Origin: Adiantum capillus-veneris
Taxonomy: Eukaryota > Streptophyta > Polypodiopsida > Polypodiales > Pteridaceae
NCBI GenBank assembly: GCA_014529385.2
Contig: CM043959.1
Coordinates: 54,810,253-54,874,252 of the forward strand
DNA length: 64,000 nt
Reading direction: 5' to 3'
The stretch's first letter is position 1. Every line of letters begins with the position of its first letter. This document shows, piece by piece, positions 45,701 through 57,119 of this stretch. The notes under the pieces are model-generated. The model saw only the letters and a list, made by a program, of their open reading frames with translations. It was not told the DNA's origin and did no database searches. The translations under genes and the position numbers were made by a program.

Positions 45701-46706
45701 ATATACAAAGAAGGCTAAGGATGGCAGTTGGTTGATCCTTATTTTGTATGTGGATGACATGTTGATTGCTGGCAAGCACTTGGAAGAAATTTCAGCTTTG
45801 AAGTCAAAGATGGCAAAATCGTTTGACATGAAAGACATGGGTGAGGCAAGTCATATACTTGGTATGTGCATTGAGAGAGACAGATTAAAGAAGTTGATTT
45901 GGTTATCTCAAACAGAGTATATTGACAAGGTTTTGCAACGTTTCAATATGGAGAAGGGAAAGGCATTGAGTGTTCCATTGCCACCATATGTGAAACTTAG
46001 CAAACAAGATTGTCCTATATCTGAGGAAGAACAGGCTGAAATGGATAAGATTCCATATTTGTCTGCAGTGGATAGTTTAATGTATGCAATGATTGCTACT
46101 CGCCCAGACATTGCATTTGCAGTGGGAGTAGTAAGTCGATACATGTCAAACCCAGGCAAGAAACATTGGGAGGCAGTGAAAGGAATATTGAGATACCTGA
46201 AAGCTACAAAGAGTATGCGCATATGTTATGGGAGTCAGGAGCTAAGTGTAAAGGGTTTTATAGACTCAGATTATGCAGGTGACTTAGACAACCGAAGGTC
46301 TACGTCAGGGTATGTCTTTACATTGGCTGGTGGAGCACTATCATGGCATTCTAGATTACAAGATTGTGTTACTCAGTCTACTACAAAGGCTGAAAATGTT
46401 GCAGCATCAGAGGCATGCAAAGAATCAATTTGGCTTGATTGACTAGTAACAGATTTGGGAATCCAAGAAGAGATGCCTGTGTTATATTGTGATAGTCAAA
46501 GTGCTATACAATTGGCTCGCAATCAAGTTTGTCACTCAAAGACAAAGCATGTGGATGTGAAGTATCATTTCATCAGGGAAATGATTGAGGATAAGCAACT
46601 TCAGCTTGTCAAAGTTCACACCACAGAAAATCCTGCTGATCTACTTACAAAAGGACTTCCCTCAGAGAGCTTTGCGCATTTTCGCAAGCAGTTTGGTGTA
46701 GGGTAG
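42726..46706 (+). pseudogene. Tork-like polyprotein, copy 1 (nearly complete)
   Basis: The gag start is the ATG at 42726 (MVGSQDTALYN). TAG at 42831 interrupts it after 35 codons, then 1189 codons are open (42873-46442). Domains: gag; zinc knuckle CYHCGKKGHMKRDC; protease WIIHSGAS with His in place of the catalytic Asp; integrase with LWHSRLGHM, HSDLCGPM, RTDNGG and GVAERMN; RT with VKTAFLHGD and LYVDDMLIAG; RNase H with DSDYAGDLDNR. TGA at 46440 (WLD, stop, LVTD) cuts RNase H before YCDSQSAIQLA, ending at 46706. The RNase H box STTEAEY reads TTKAEN here. Full-length order and motifs match the tobacco Tnt1 lineage. It is inactive by at least two stops and the protease change. Confidence 0.93.
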
Positions 46707-46795
46707 TACATCACTTCTCTAAATCTCTTGTATATTAGCTTGTATAGTAGCTTCTCTCACACTTAAAGTACCACATTGGACTTTAAGTGGGAGGT

Positions 46796-46819
46796 TGTTG
46801 GGGTATAAAGCCCAATGTG
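46796..46819 (+). repeat. Middle LTR remnant (24 bp) at the dimer junction
   Basis: TGTTGGGGTATAAAGCCCAA plus four bases follows a purine tract (AGTGGGAGGT), then the sequence jumps into gag at ATCACATTGCC. The two parent sequences share only TG at the join. Confidence 0.9.
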
Positions 46820-49800
46820 ATCACATTGCCGGAAAGTTGGGACACTTTTCGCACAGCTTTGAGGAATTATGCACCTCCAGATGGTTTGAACATAGCAGGT
46901 GTAGAAGGAAGTCTGCTTACTGAAGAAATCAATAGAAAGACAATGGACAAAGGCAAAGGAACAGCCTTAGTTGTCAGGGGCAGGACAAAAAAAAAGTAAA
47001 ATGGTGGAAAGAGGAATTAGTCTCGTAGCAAGTCCCGCAGTGCTAAAGGCAAGAGTGACATAGAATGCTACCATTGTGGCAAGAAGGGTCACATGAAAAG
47101 AGACTGCAGAGAATGGAAAGCAGAAAAAGGCAAAGAGAAAGCTGAAGACCATGGTGAGAAGAACAAGTCCTCAATGAAGATTCAAGAAATAAATGTGACA
47201 AACACTGTTGCAGAGGATGACAGTCTAGTGTCAGGAGACATCTACTTCTTGAAGAATACAATGGACTCAACTCTTCTTACAGCATCTGATGGAAATGCAC
47301 TGAGTGACTGGATTATACACTCAGGGGCATCACTTCATGTGTCTCCAAACAAGGACTGGTTTACCTCTTATGTGACCACTAAAGATCATGTTCGGCTAGG
47401 AAAAGGGCAGACATGTGAGATCTTAGGTGTTGGAGATGTTCAATTGAAGTTTCAGAATGGCTCTTCTTTCACGCTGAAGAATGTGAGACATGTTCCCACA
47501 ATTACAAAGAGCTTGATCAACACAGGTTTACTTGATGATGCTGGCTACGTCACCACTTTTGGACAGAACATGTGGAAGATATTCAAGGGTTCTATGATAG
47601 TAGCACATGGAGTAAAGTCTGGAGGACTTTACATGATTTATGTATCAAATGTCTCTAAAAATGTAATCAATGTAACCGAGCAGCCGAACGTTTCTTTGTG
47701 GCATAGCCGGTTAGGACATATGTCCAAGAAGGGAATGGAAATCTTGTCTCGTTCTGGTTATTTGCCTGGCTTTTCATTTAATGATTTTGAATTCTGTAAA
47801 CATTGTCTGTATGGTAAGCAAACACAGCAGCCACATAAGCATAGAAGCAGTAGAAGAGATACACAGTTGGCACTTGTTCATAGTGATTTGTGTGGACCTA
47901 TGCCTAACCTATCTCTAGGGGGAGCTTCTTACTTTATGACATTTATAGATGATTACTCGAGGAAAGTATGGGTTTACTTTCTCAAGCACAAGGATGAAGC
48001 ATTTAGTGTTTTCAAAACGTTTGTGACACTTGTGGAGAATCAGAGTGACAAGAAGCTTAAATGCTTACGCACTGACAATGGTGGAGTGTATGTTTCAAAG
48101 GCCTTTCAGGACTTTTGTGAGTCAAAAGGTATAAAACGTGAACTTACTGCTCCTTACAATCCTCCTCAAAATGGTGTTGCTGAGAGGATGAATAGGACCA
48201 TACAAGAGAAGGTCAGAAGTATGTTTTCTAATGCACAGCTGCCAAATGGGTTTTGGGTTGAAGCTGTATCAACAGCTGTTCATCTTGTAAATAGATCTCC
48301 TAGCAAGGTTTTGCAGAAGGATTCAGTGCGAGAGATGGTATGGTCAGGCAAAATGCCCTCATACAAGCATCTCAGAGTCTTTGGCTGTGAGGCATATACT
48401 CATGTTCCAAAGGAATTTAGGAACAAACTTGAGCCAAAGAGTAGAAAGTGCATCTTTCTAGGCTATGGTAATTCTGGTGAGATGGGGTATAGACTTTGGG
48501 ATCCCGAATCCAAAAAGGTTGTCCGCAGCAATGATGTTCACTTTAATGAATCCAAATATCATTCTAAACCAGAGAGGGTTGAGGAGATTAGAAGAGTTGT
48601 CTTCCAAGAAGATGGACCTGCACGTGCAAGACAAAATGTATGGGCTCAAGAGGAGCAAGGACAGGATAGATTGGAACCACAGGTTGTGGCAGAGCCTGAG
48701 CCACCTATTGTGCGTAGATCTGGACGTATCACGCGACCTCCTGATAGGTTTGTTCCATCTATGAACTATGTCATGTTGATTGATTGCAATGAGCCTTCAT
48801 GTTACAAGGAAGCAATGCAAATGAAGGACTCCGGGAATTGGAAATTGGCCATGCAGTCAGAGATGACAGCTCTGCATAAAAACCAGACATGGAAGCTAGT
48901 TAAATTACCACATGGCAAAAAGGCTCTCCCTTGTAAATGGGTTTACAGGTATAAGATCACAGCTCATGATAGTCAGCCAAAGTACAAAGCAAGGCTTGTT
49001 GCCAAGGGCTTTAAGCAAGAACAAGGCATTGACTTTGATGAAGTCTTCTCTCCGGTGGTCAAGATGACTACATTGAGATGCTTTCTTGCATTGGTTGCCA
49101 TATTAGATTTGGTGTTGCACCAAATGGATGTCAAGACAGCGTTCTTGCATGGTGATTTAGATGTGGAAATTTACATGCAGCAGCCAGAAGGGTTTGTTGA
49201 GAAAGGCAAGGAAGATTTGGTATGCCAATTGTTAAAGAGTCTTTATGGCTTAAAACAATCACCGAGGGCATGGTATCATAAATTCCACAAGTTTATGCTT
49301 TCTCAAGGCTACAAACGTAGTGAGTTCGATCAGTGTCTATATACAAAGAAGGCTAAGGATGGTAGTTGGCTGATCCTTATTTTGTATGTGGATGACATGT
49401 TGATTGCTGGCAAGCACTTGGAAGAAATTTCAGCTTTGAAGTCAAAGATGGCAAAATCGTTTGACATGAAAGACATGGGTGAGGCAAGTCATATACTTGG
49501 TATGTGCATTGAGAGAGACAGATTAAAGAAGTTGATTTGGTTATCTCAAACAGAGTATATTGACAAGGTTTTGCAACGTTTCAATATGGAGAAGGGAAAG
49601 GCATTGAGTGTTCCATTGCCACCATATGTGAAACTTAGCAAACAAGATTGTCCTGTGTCTGAGGAAGAACAGGCTGAAATGGATAAGATTCCATATTTGT
49701 CTGCAGTGGGTAGTTTAATGTATGCAATGATTGCTACTCGCCCAGACATTGCATTTGCAGTGGGAGTAGTAAGTCGATACATGTCAAACCCAGGCAAGAA

Positions 49801-50344
49801 ACATTGGGAGGCAGTGAAAGGAATATTGAGATACCTGAAAGCTACAAAGAGTATGGGCATATGTTATGGGAGTCAGGAGCTAAGTGTAAAGGGTTTTACA
49901 GACTCAGATTATGCAGGTGACTTAGACAACCGAAGGTCTACGTCAGGGTATGTCTTTACATTGGCTGGTGGAGCACTATCATGGCATTCTAGATTACAAG
50001 ATTGTGTTACTCAGTCTAGTACAGAGGCTGAATATGTTGCAGAATCAGAGGCATGCAAAGAATCAATTTGGCTTGATTGACTAGTAACAGATTTGGGAAT
50101 CAAAGAAGAGATGCATGTGTTATATTGTGATAGTCAAAGTGCTATACAATTGGCTCGCAATCCAGTTTGTCACTCAAAGACAAAGCATGTGGATGTGAAG
50201 TATCATTTCATCAGGGAAATGATTGAGGATAAGCAACTTCAGCTTGTCAAAGTTCACACCACAGAAAATCCTGCTGATCTACTTACAAAAGGACTTCCCT
50301 CAGAGAGCTTTGCGCATTTTCGCAAGCAGTTTGGTGTTGGGTAG
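46820..50344 (+). pseudogene. Tork-like polyprotein, copy 2 (5'-deleted)
   Basis: Begins inside gag (LPESWDTFRTAL) and continues to RNase H. Two stops lie near the zinc knuckle (TAA at 46997 and a TAG about 10 codons later), then 995 open codons (47093-50080), then the same TGA as copy 1 (50078) before YCDSQSAIQLA, ending at 50344. It shares the protease His with copy 1. The RNase H box is intact here (SSTEAEYVA). By eye about 26 residues differ from copy 1 over the 995 shared. It lacks everything corresponding to copy 1 positions 41461 to about 43190. Confidence 0.93.
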
Positions 50345-50433
50345 TACATCACTTCTCTACATCTCTTGTATATTAGCTTGTATAGTAGCTTCTCTCACAG
50401 TTAAAGTACCACATTGGACTTTAAGTGAGAGGT

Positions 50434-50625
50434 TGTTGGGGTATAAAGCTCAATGTGGTCGCCCAGTTAAGTGGGCGGGCCACCATGTATGTACACATAT
50501 TCTTTTGTAAAAACCTAATAAGAACTCACTATGCTCTACACATTACAGTAGAGCGAGTTCACCATATCGTCATGCTCTTCTTCTCGCACTCTCTCGCGCG
50601 TCACACTTCCGCTCGTACTCCTTCA
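50434..50625 (+). repeat. Tork-like element 3' LTR
   Basis: 192 bp, preceded by the purine tract AGTGAGAGGT. Confidence 0.95.
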
Positions 50626-50668
50626 ACTTTTACCTAAAGACATGTTTGTAGTAAGCACAAGAATGTAA

Positions 50669-51649
50669 AAAGTCAAGTTGCCAAGGTGCAAAAAACACTC
50701 TTTGGCATAGTCAGAGTCGGGCTACTGAGCCATAAAATGAGCAAAGCATTAGTTCCAAAGCTTCAAGTCATATTAAACCTAGTGCTATGAGTCGTAGTTA
50801 TTAAGCTTACGCTGAAGCTGGAAGAGTTGAGCATATCTATAGTTGTGTTGCTCATGCTGGATGAGATGAGCATAAGAGTCGAAGTCTATTAACTTACAAT
50901 TGGTGGAGTGTCGTAGAGTCTAACACTCACGCATAGTGCACAGTAAGATGAGAGCACATATCCTCGTCAGTGAAACCCATTCTTAAAGAGGTGACATCTT
51001 GCAAAGCCATGTCATATGCTTTTATAGCTACACCATCTTTGTGAATAACCCCTCAAAATCATTCTTGCACAGCATATTGATTTCCATGCATTTTTGTGTA
51101 TGCATAAATAGGATGTCCCATCATCGGACATGCATTAGATACTCTTTTTTGCTTCCACCTATGCACCTTGAGTGGACTACAACAGAAAAACCAATGTTCC
51201 ATCATGCTACCCTTTCATATTTGTTGCCTTTTTAATTCCATATCTATCAGCAAATAATTCCTTCAGTACTTTATTAATATCTCCCATGCTAATAAGTACT
51301 CCAATAATGCGCGTATACCAAAGGCACTTTTTTCCCACTGGGTTTTTCCCTTTGGTCATCCAGGTATTTGACCCTAATTTAGAACCTCATCATTCTACTT
51401 CCCTTGTACATACTTTTCAAAAATAAAGAGCAACCTCATCATGATGCTATTACAACGAACAAATCAATATCATCTCTCGAAATCGACTATTCAGACCAAT
51501 GAAGATGTTGTAGCAAATTGAACCTCATCAACAAATCCAACGACAAAATGAAGATCATCCCATCAACAACCAATCAAAACCTTCCACAGCCTCCAAGGAC
51601 ACTTTTTCAACAGTGCCCAGGGATAGACACTAAAATACGAAGGGGGGAA
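50669..51649 (+). other. 3' untranslated part of the large element with purine tract
   Basis: No convincing coding sequence. It ends with the polypurine tract CGAAGGGGGGAA (51638-51649) directly before the 3' LTR. Confidence 0.65.
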
Positions 51650-52641
51650 TGTTAACTTAGACAACGTCAGTTAACAGAAGATGCTAAAGACTGAAGACGT
51701 ACGGATGCACATCGAAGATCAAAGTGAAGAAGCAGTAAAGATTGGAGTTACACATTTTCCCAAAATGGTCAGGTATTGTAAATTCATGATTTCTTTCAAG
51801 CCATTGTAATATTTTAATGTGTTACGGGCTCAATAAGAGTTCCAAGATGTAAAGCATAGGTCACTTAGTGTACCTAGGTTGCAGATACAATAAGTGTGGA
51901 GTCTCAAAGGTCTTGGGCGCCAGACATTACACATTTTAAGCCTTGGCTAAGGTATAAAAGCCAACTTTGTAAAGATTTTGTAAAGTTTTTGGATAAGAAA
52001 TACACAGCGTGAGCTATCAGCGCTCACTTCTCTCCTTCTCGCGCTTCCTACTCCCTCTCCGGTTGTCACATTGCGAATGCGTTTGTTGCATTGCAACCGT
52101 AGGTAAGAGCTCTATGCATTGATGTAAGCCATTCACAGTATTTTGTAGCTTTTGGCGTCACCGATATTTCATCATAACAAGGAATTTACATGTTCAAATC
52201 GAAAACTAAGCATAGGCGGGGTATTGGGGCATCATTGCTAAGCATTTAGATGCATTCTGGGTCGAAAACGACTAGGTCAAAAATCCACTGCTGTTAATAA
52301 TCGCGATTTTGGAACTTGACCTAAAGTGGGATTTGAGACAATAAGCATGTGTGCTTAGGTCTTATAAACTTGTCCTAGAAGTTTCATTACGTTTGGATGT
52401 CATTTGATGCTGTAACGGATGTGATTTGCTTGCCGATGAGCGATTGGCTTTTGGTGATTTCAGTCACTTGAGTGTAGCCTAAGTTAGATGCAAGTTGTTA
52501 GTTGTTTCCAAGAGCTTGACAACCTCTTGTAGCCTCTATGCACTAGTCAAGTCAGCTTCGTCCCATGGTTTGACAATTTAATCGTGGTTCTCGCTAATAC
52601 TGCAATAAGATAGGATGGTGAGGTTAGACATGCGTCCCACA
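51650..52641 (+). repeat. 3' LTR of the large non-autonomous element
   Basis: 992 bp, aligning end to end with 32242-33252 with scattered substitutions and a few short gaps. It keeps the TATA box (51953), the donor-like GTAAGAG (52103) and the palindrome core (52296-52309). Confidence 0.93.
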
Positions 52642-52646
52642 TATAC

Positions 52647-53560
52647 AAAATTTCACTCACATTATGCTCACATCACCAAAAAACGCACCAGAGCTTCCCA
52701 TTTCGAAAAAATTAGCCTAAGGGAACCACTTCCAAATTCAAAAAGTGCACAAACACATTAAGAGCAAGGAAACACCTTGTACACCCTACCCAAGCCAAAA
52801 AAGTGCAAAAAAAAGTTTAAAAAGGGCACAATAGATCATTAGCGCGCTTATTATCTCTTGTGACCAAAGAATAAAAAATTGAAATTTTTTGTTCCCATCA
52901 ACTTTATCATGCCCTCACAAGCCTGCACACTAATTTTGGCCCAATTTGGACACTCAAAAATTTTGCATCAACAATCATTTTTAGAGCCTTCTAGCTAAAA
53001 ATCGATCCCCACTAGGCATCCATCATCCAATTCCAACTAAACTTCAAATCCTACAAATTTTCAATGCCTATAACCCATTTGCATAGCCAAAATACAATTT
53101 GATGCCAAAATGATGCCCTAGATAATCAACGCGTTTATTATCTTTTTTGTCAAATCAACTTTTTTGTGTTTATACTTTGTTTTTATGGGTCAATGTGGTA
53201 ATTATTTAGCTTTGAATGTGAATTTGATTTGCAAAATCTCAATTCCAACTTAGCAAGCATTTTTTCGCTCTAAAATACACATAATGCCTATGTATGGTGC
53301 GTCTATCCCAGGATCAATAGAAGATTCCCATACACCGAGCGAACTTTTTTGAGCAAAGAAGAAACTGCGCAAGATCAAGAAATTGAAAACATTAAATGAG
53401 ATTTTTTGAGAAAATCCAAGTCTAAGCAAAGTAAACTAGAAATTACGGTACTAAACAAAGTATCAATAGATTTTAAAATTATTAGACAAAACTAGGTAAT
53501 TATTATATTGAAAGAAATATCAACAGACTTGAAAATAAAAAAACCTATTACTACCTAGAT
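52647..53560. mobile_element. Right part of the element that hosts the large insertion
   Basis: Continues 31441-32241. It contains two palindrome-like cores, one around AGCGCGCT (centre about 52844) and one around AACGCGTT (centre about 53131), both flanked by ATTATC-type arms and 287 bases apart. No open frames of note. A C-run at 53568-53577 follows. Confidence 0.45.
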
Positions 53561-53793
53561 ATGTGCCCTCCCCCCCCCAGCTTGCACTCCCCCACCTTCT
53601 TGTGCACCTCCTCTTTGCCTCCATAGACAAAGATCATTTGTGATGCCCAATCTTTCCTCTTGTGAGGGCCATGCAAGGGAACACTGGATGTACCATCTCC
53701 CAATGGATACAACGTGATCTCTGACATACCTCCCGCTTGAAACCGACACCAAGACAGGACTCCTCCTGCTCTTTGATGCCAACTCAAGGGGGT
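53561..53793 (-). mobile_element. Possible LTR-element leader on the minus strand
   Basis: Read on the minus strand, GGCATCAAAGAGCAGG (ending at 53765) resembles the initiator-Met primer site TGGTATCAGAGCAGG with one change and one extra base. TG at 53793 (plus) could be an LTR border. Alternatively AAGGGGG before TG is a plus-strand purine tract. No matching second LTR was seen. Confidence 0.25.
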
Positions 53794-53842
53794 GATAACA
53801 TTCACTTTCTCTTGTATGGATTCCTTAGCCTCAAAGCACCTT

Positions 53843-53895
53843 AGTTCGAATTTAGTCTGATGACTTCGATTGGAAAGTTAAACTAAATTCGAACT
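53843..53895. repeat. Inverted repeat, 14 bp arms
   Basis: AGTTCGAATTTAGT (53843-53856) and its exact reverse complement ACTAAATTCGAACT (53882-53895) are separated by 25 bases. It could form a hairpin; function unknown. Confidence 0.85.
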
Positions 53896-56850
53896 CAACA
53901 TTCCAGGGTCAATTGGTGGGAGTTCTCTAGTTCACCCTTGGTTCAAGGTCACTAACGCTTTTCCCCGGTTATGACCGAGCACAGCCATCAATGCATTCCC
54001 CTAAGATGAGTGTATTTAACTACACAAATTCCTCATTCCCAAGTTTGATTCGTGCTCCGCAGATTGGAATCCCTTTCCCTATTTTTGCCTTAACTTAATG
54101 GACAACATAAAATTGGGTTCAACTTTTCAGCCAACAAATAAACCCTCTGGAATCCACCCTCCCACTGAATTGTTTGGTAAATGCACCTTTCCAAAGTAGT
54201 ATTATGATACTATAAAACAATATTCCAAACATGTAGAACCAAAAATACATTTCAAGCATTTGAAAGCAGCATGCAAACTTTTGCATACCCTTGCAAGTGT
54301 GCATTTATTAGGTTGTTCCCACCTTTTTTCTTTTTAGAATATTTTACTTCCTTTTTCCTTTAGTATTAGTAAAATTATCTAGTTATCTTTCAAGCAATCA
54401 TATGTACTTCTCCAAGCATATCCCTATCCTCATCCCAGGACTTGGGTATCATGTCTCCTCTGCCACGTGTGGAGGCGACGCCTTGACACAATTTACAATT
54501 TTTATTTTTCTTTATCTTGTGTGGGAAAGGCTTACAAAAATAATCTACCCTGGATTCTTTTAAAATCAATAATCCAAGAAGCAAAGCAAAGGTCCGGCTG
54601 ATGAGAACAATTGCGGAATAGCCCATTTGGGTTCCTAGCCTTTCCAAGGTTCCTTTTTACCAAGCAATTATAAGAGTTCCTTAATTAAATCACATCCTCC
54701 TCCCTTATCCTAATCCGTTGATGGATCCATTTTTCCTTCCTCCATTTTCCCGTCGGTCTCAGGCCTACCAAGACTAGGCCAACTTCTAGACTCATCCGCG
54801 GGTCCCTATCACCCAGCAGGGACACACTCCCATTCAATCACATTTCTAGGACAATGAATGAACCCAAGCTCAAAACATAGACCAACGGTCATCAGTCCTC
54901 CCGAAAAGGACCATCGCCTGTTGCATTCTCCAAGTAAACACATACGTCAGTCTTTTTCCAAACATGTAAGACAAAGTTTACTATAAATTTCATATATGTT
55001 ATGCTAGGGCTATCCGCGTCAAATCTTCTCGATAAATTCTTAATCATAGTTGAAATTTAGAGTGAACTCATTAAGTTATAATCCCTTATTTCCTATTTTC
55101 TTTTAATGTCTACTCAAACAAGACGTTAAGAAATATAACGAGTCTCTTGAGAGTTTAAGGTTTTGTCTCTAGCTCAGTTTCAAGTTAACCTTGTCTTAGG
55201 TGAATCCCATTTTGGTCCATTTGCATCATTTTCCATCCATGGAGCATCTCCATGGAAGCAATGGGAGTTTTATGTTCAAGAAACACGGTCATCACTTTCG
55301 TGAAGCCATCCCCTTACTCACCCACATATCGCAGTTGCAAAACAAATTTGAAAGAATATGAACTTGAAAAGAACAATGCATATTCTCTTTATGATGATCC
55401 TTGCTCTAGTGTGTACCATGACTTGCAAACATAGAACTTTAGAGTGCACCAAATTACAATCGTAACTTCTTTTGAGTGATTATGCAAGAGCTGATGCTTG
55501 ATTGTGTAAGAGTAGAACCCGTCAATGAATGGTAGTGCAAGAGTGAGAATCCGACATTCCTAAGAGTGAACATGTTAGTGTAGTAAGAAATGCACATGCA
55601 ATGAAGTACGAATGATTTAAAAAGTTCTCTTTGAAAAGATATTTAGGCATACCTTGCTACCGTTGAGAGGATTATTTTTGTAGCTAGGAGAGTTTTAAGG
55701 ATTTGGGGTGTTCCAATTGACAAGGGGGAAGGGAGGATAACCTTACTTGGAAGGAAAATCCTCTTTCAAAGAGAACTCCTTTGGTTATGAATAAATTACC
55801 CGTAAAAACTCAAGTCCTTCTTGGAAGAATCAGATATTAATCTTAGGTAGATCACTAAACTTTTACACACTGATTCATGCAAAATCATGAAAACGTTGTG
55901 AGTCTTTCATGAGATCATTTCTTTTGGAGAAATTATAATTCCTCTTTCAAGGTCAATATAGACTTAGAAATAGAAGACATATGAAAGAGGCTATGGTTTC
56001 GGTGGTTTGGATTCTCCACTCCTCCAATGTAGCCCAACTCACTTCCAAGTAAATCTCAAAAACATGGCATCAACAGTTTCTCCCATACCCACTCATCAAG
56101 TATGAAAGCCTCAAAGTAAAGGAGAGACTTATCAAGGATCCAGCTAAGGACAATGCTGATAGACATCCATCTTGGAGGATGTAATGGATAAAGAAGCATC
56201 CTAAGTACCGCATCCTCTATACACAAGCACCACCGGATATCAGAGACACCACATTCTACCCAATGCCAAGAGTGTGGAGTTGAGGTAGCCATAAGTTGAT
56301 TTTAAAGAAGCATCAACTACCCAAAGTTGAGTCCACCTAAAGGCAGAGCTACTAAAGACTATATCATCCAAACTCTCTCCAAAGTTGTGGAAACCTTCAA
56401 GAGGATCCCGAATGTTGCCTACATTATGTTCATTAAGCCAAGATCTTACTCACATGTATACATGAATCTTCACTAGGCAGAGTAGACCAACACACCATGG
56501 ATGACATTCCTCAAGGGAAATTAACTAGGGGCTTTGCTATGATTTATTAAAGAAACTGCCCAACGAAGTGCTTTATGGCTTCTACACTTGAGTCATGTTC
56601 TTGTCCTCATAATATATGTACAAGTTTGAGGAAGCCTTCTACATAGGATTCTTTACTTTCAGATCAAAGATCTTTGGCCCTGTTGGTGGAGAACCTTTGG
56701 GGCCAAGTTCGTGCGCTACACAACAATGGAGCTCAACACTCCTATTTATGATGCCTTGGAAGCCCTCAAGAAGCAAAGGAAGGCACACAAGCTAGAACAC
56801 TATCTAATTCCCTAAAGTTGTGTCATGGATGACCCACTCTAGGAGGGGGG
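53896..56850. other. Intergenic, no gene recognised
   Basis: AT-rich. Open frames are short, mostly on opposing strands, and have no motif I recognise. Probably decayed repeats. Confidence 0.4.
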
Positions 56851-57119
56851 AAATGTTAGCACATAGTTGGTATCAGAGCCTACATATCTAGTCTATGATA
56901 TAAGTTTTCACCTTTTTGATCATTTTGGATACCTATAGCCTCAAGCGTTTATAATTCTTTGTTGACTATGAGAAAAAACAAGTGACCATGCAATTTATCA
57001 CTACCGTAGAGAAAGACCTTCATATTAGATACCAAAATGTATTAGAGGAGCTACAAAAGTGACACAAAGCCTGTCAGCCAACACATAGTTGTGTCACAAT
57101 TGACACAATCAAGGGGGGA
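56851..57119 (+). mobile_element. LTR-element internal remnant with purine tracts and primer-site-like sequence
   Basis: GGAGGGGGGAAATGTTAGC near 56850 looks like a purine tract followed by an LTR start. TTGGTATCAGAGCC near 56870 looks like a primer site only a few bases later. A second purine tract, AAGGGGGGA, ends at about 57119. The arrangement suggests a collapsed element. Confidence 0.35.

Larger units (their letters stand above)
41437..50625 (+). mobile_element. Tnt1/Tork-like Copia element, partial tandem dimer
   Basis: Outer LTRs of 192 bp each (41437-41628 and 50434-50625) run TGTTGGGG...CCTTCA, with a perfect target duplication ACTTT (41432-41436 and 50626-50630). Inside are one full internal region (41629-46795), only 24 bases of a middle LTR (46796-46819), and a second internal region that starts part-way into gag (46820-50433). 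A single-copy element would be about 5.4 kb. The polyprotein order is protease-integrase-RT-RNase H. Confidence 0.95.
40230..50668 (+). pseudogene. C-terminal part of the large element's polyprotein, split by the Tork insertion
   Basis: A Lys-rich frame (40230-41024, 264 codons) is followed by another (41097-41436) that resumes after the Tork element and its target duplication at 50631 and ends at TAA 50666-50668. It contains repeated Trp motifs (QWSLKEHEYYGG with LWVPKPQ; QWSYKGPQEIWIPK). No enzyme domain is recognised. Being basic and of low complexity, it may be an RNA-binding tail. Removing 41437-50630 restores the reading frame exactly across the insertion site. Confidence 0.5.
32242..52641 (+). 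mobile_element. Large non-autonomous LTR retrotransposon (20.4 kb with nested insertions)
   Basis: LTRs of about 1.0 kb (32242-33252 and 51650-52641) both run TGTTAA...CCCACA. A perfect 5 bp target duplication TATAC lies at 32237-32241 and 52642-52646. A primer site and a purine tract are in the right places. The interior has a 3.5 kb palindrome-array leader, a gag-like coding region with a protease-like tail, and no reverse transcriptase, RNase H or integrase of its own (the only pol genes inside belong to the nested Tork element). Without the two nested pieces it is about 10.7 kb. The tRNA-Asp-like primer site is what Athila/Tat-type Gypsy elements use, so such an element may supply the enzymes. 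Confidence 0.9.

Noticed and set aside
42873-46442. Tork copy 1 as an intact, functional polyprotein
   Set aside because: The 1189-codon frame is long, but a stop at 42831, a stop in RNase H at 46440 and loss of the protease Asp make it inactive.
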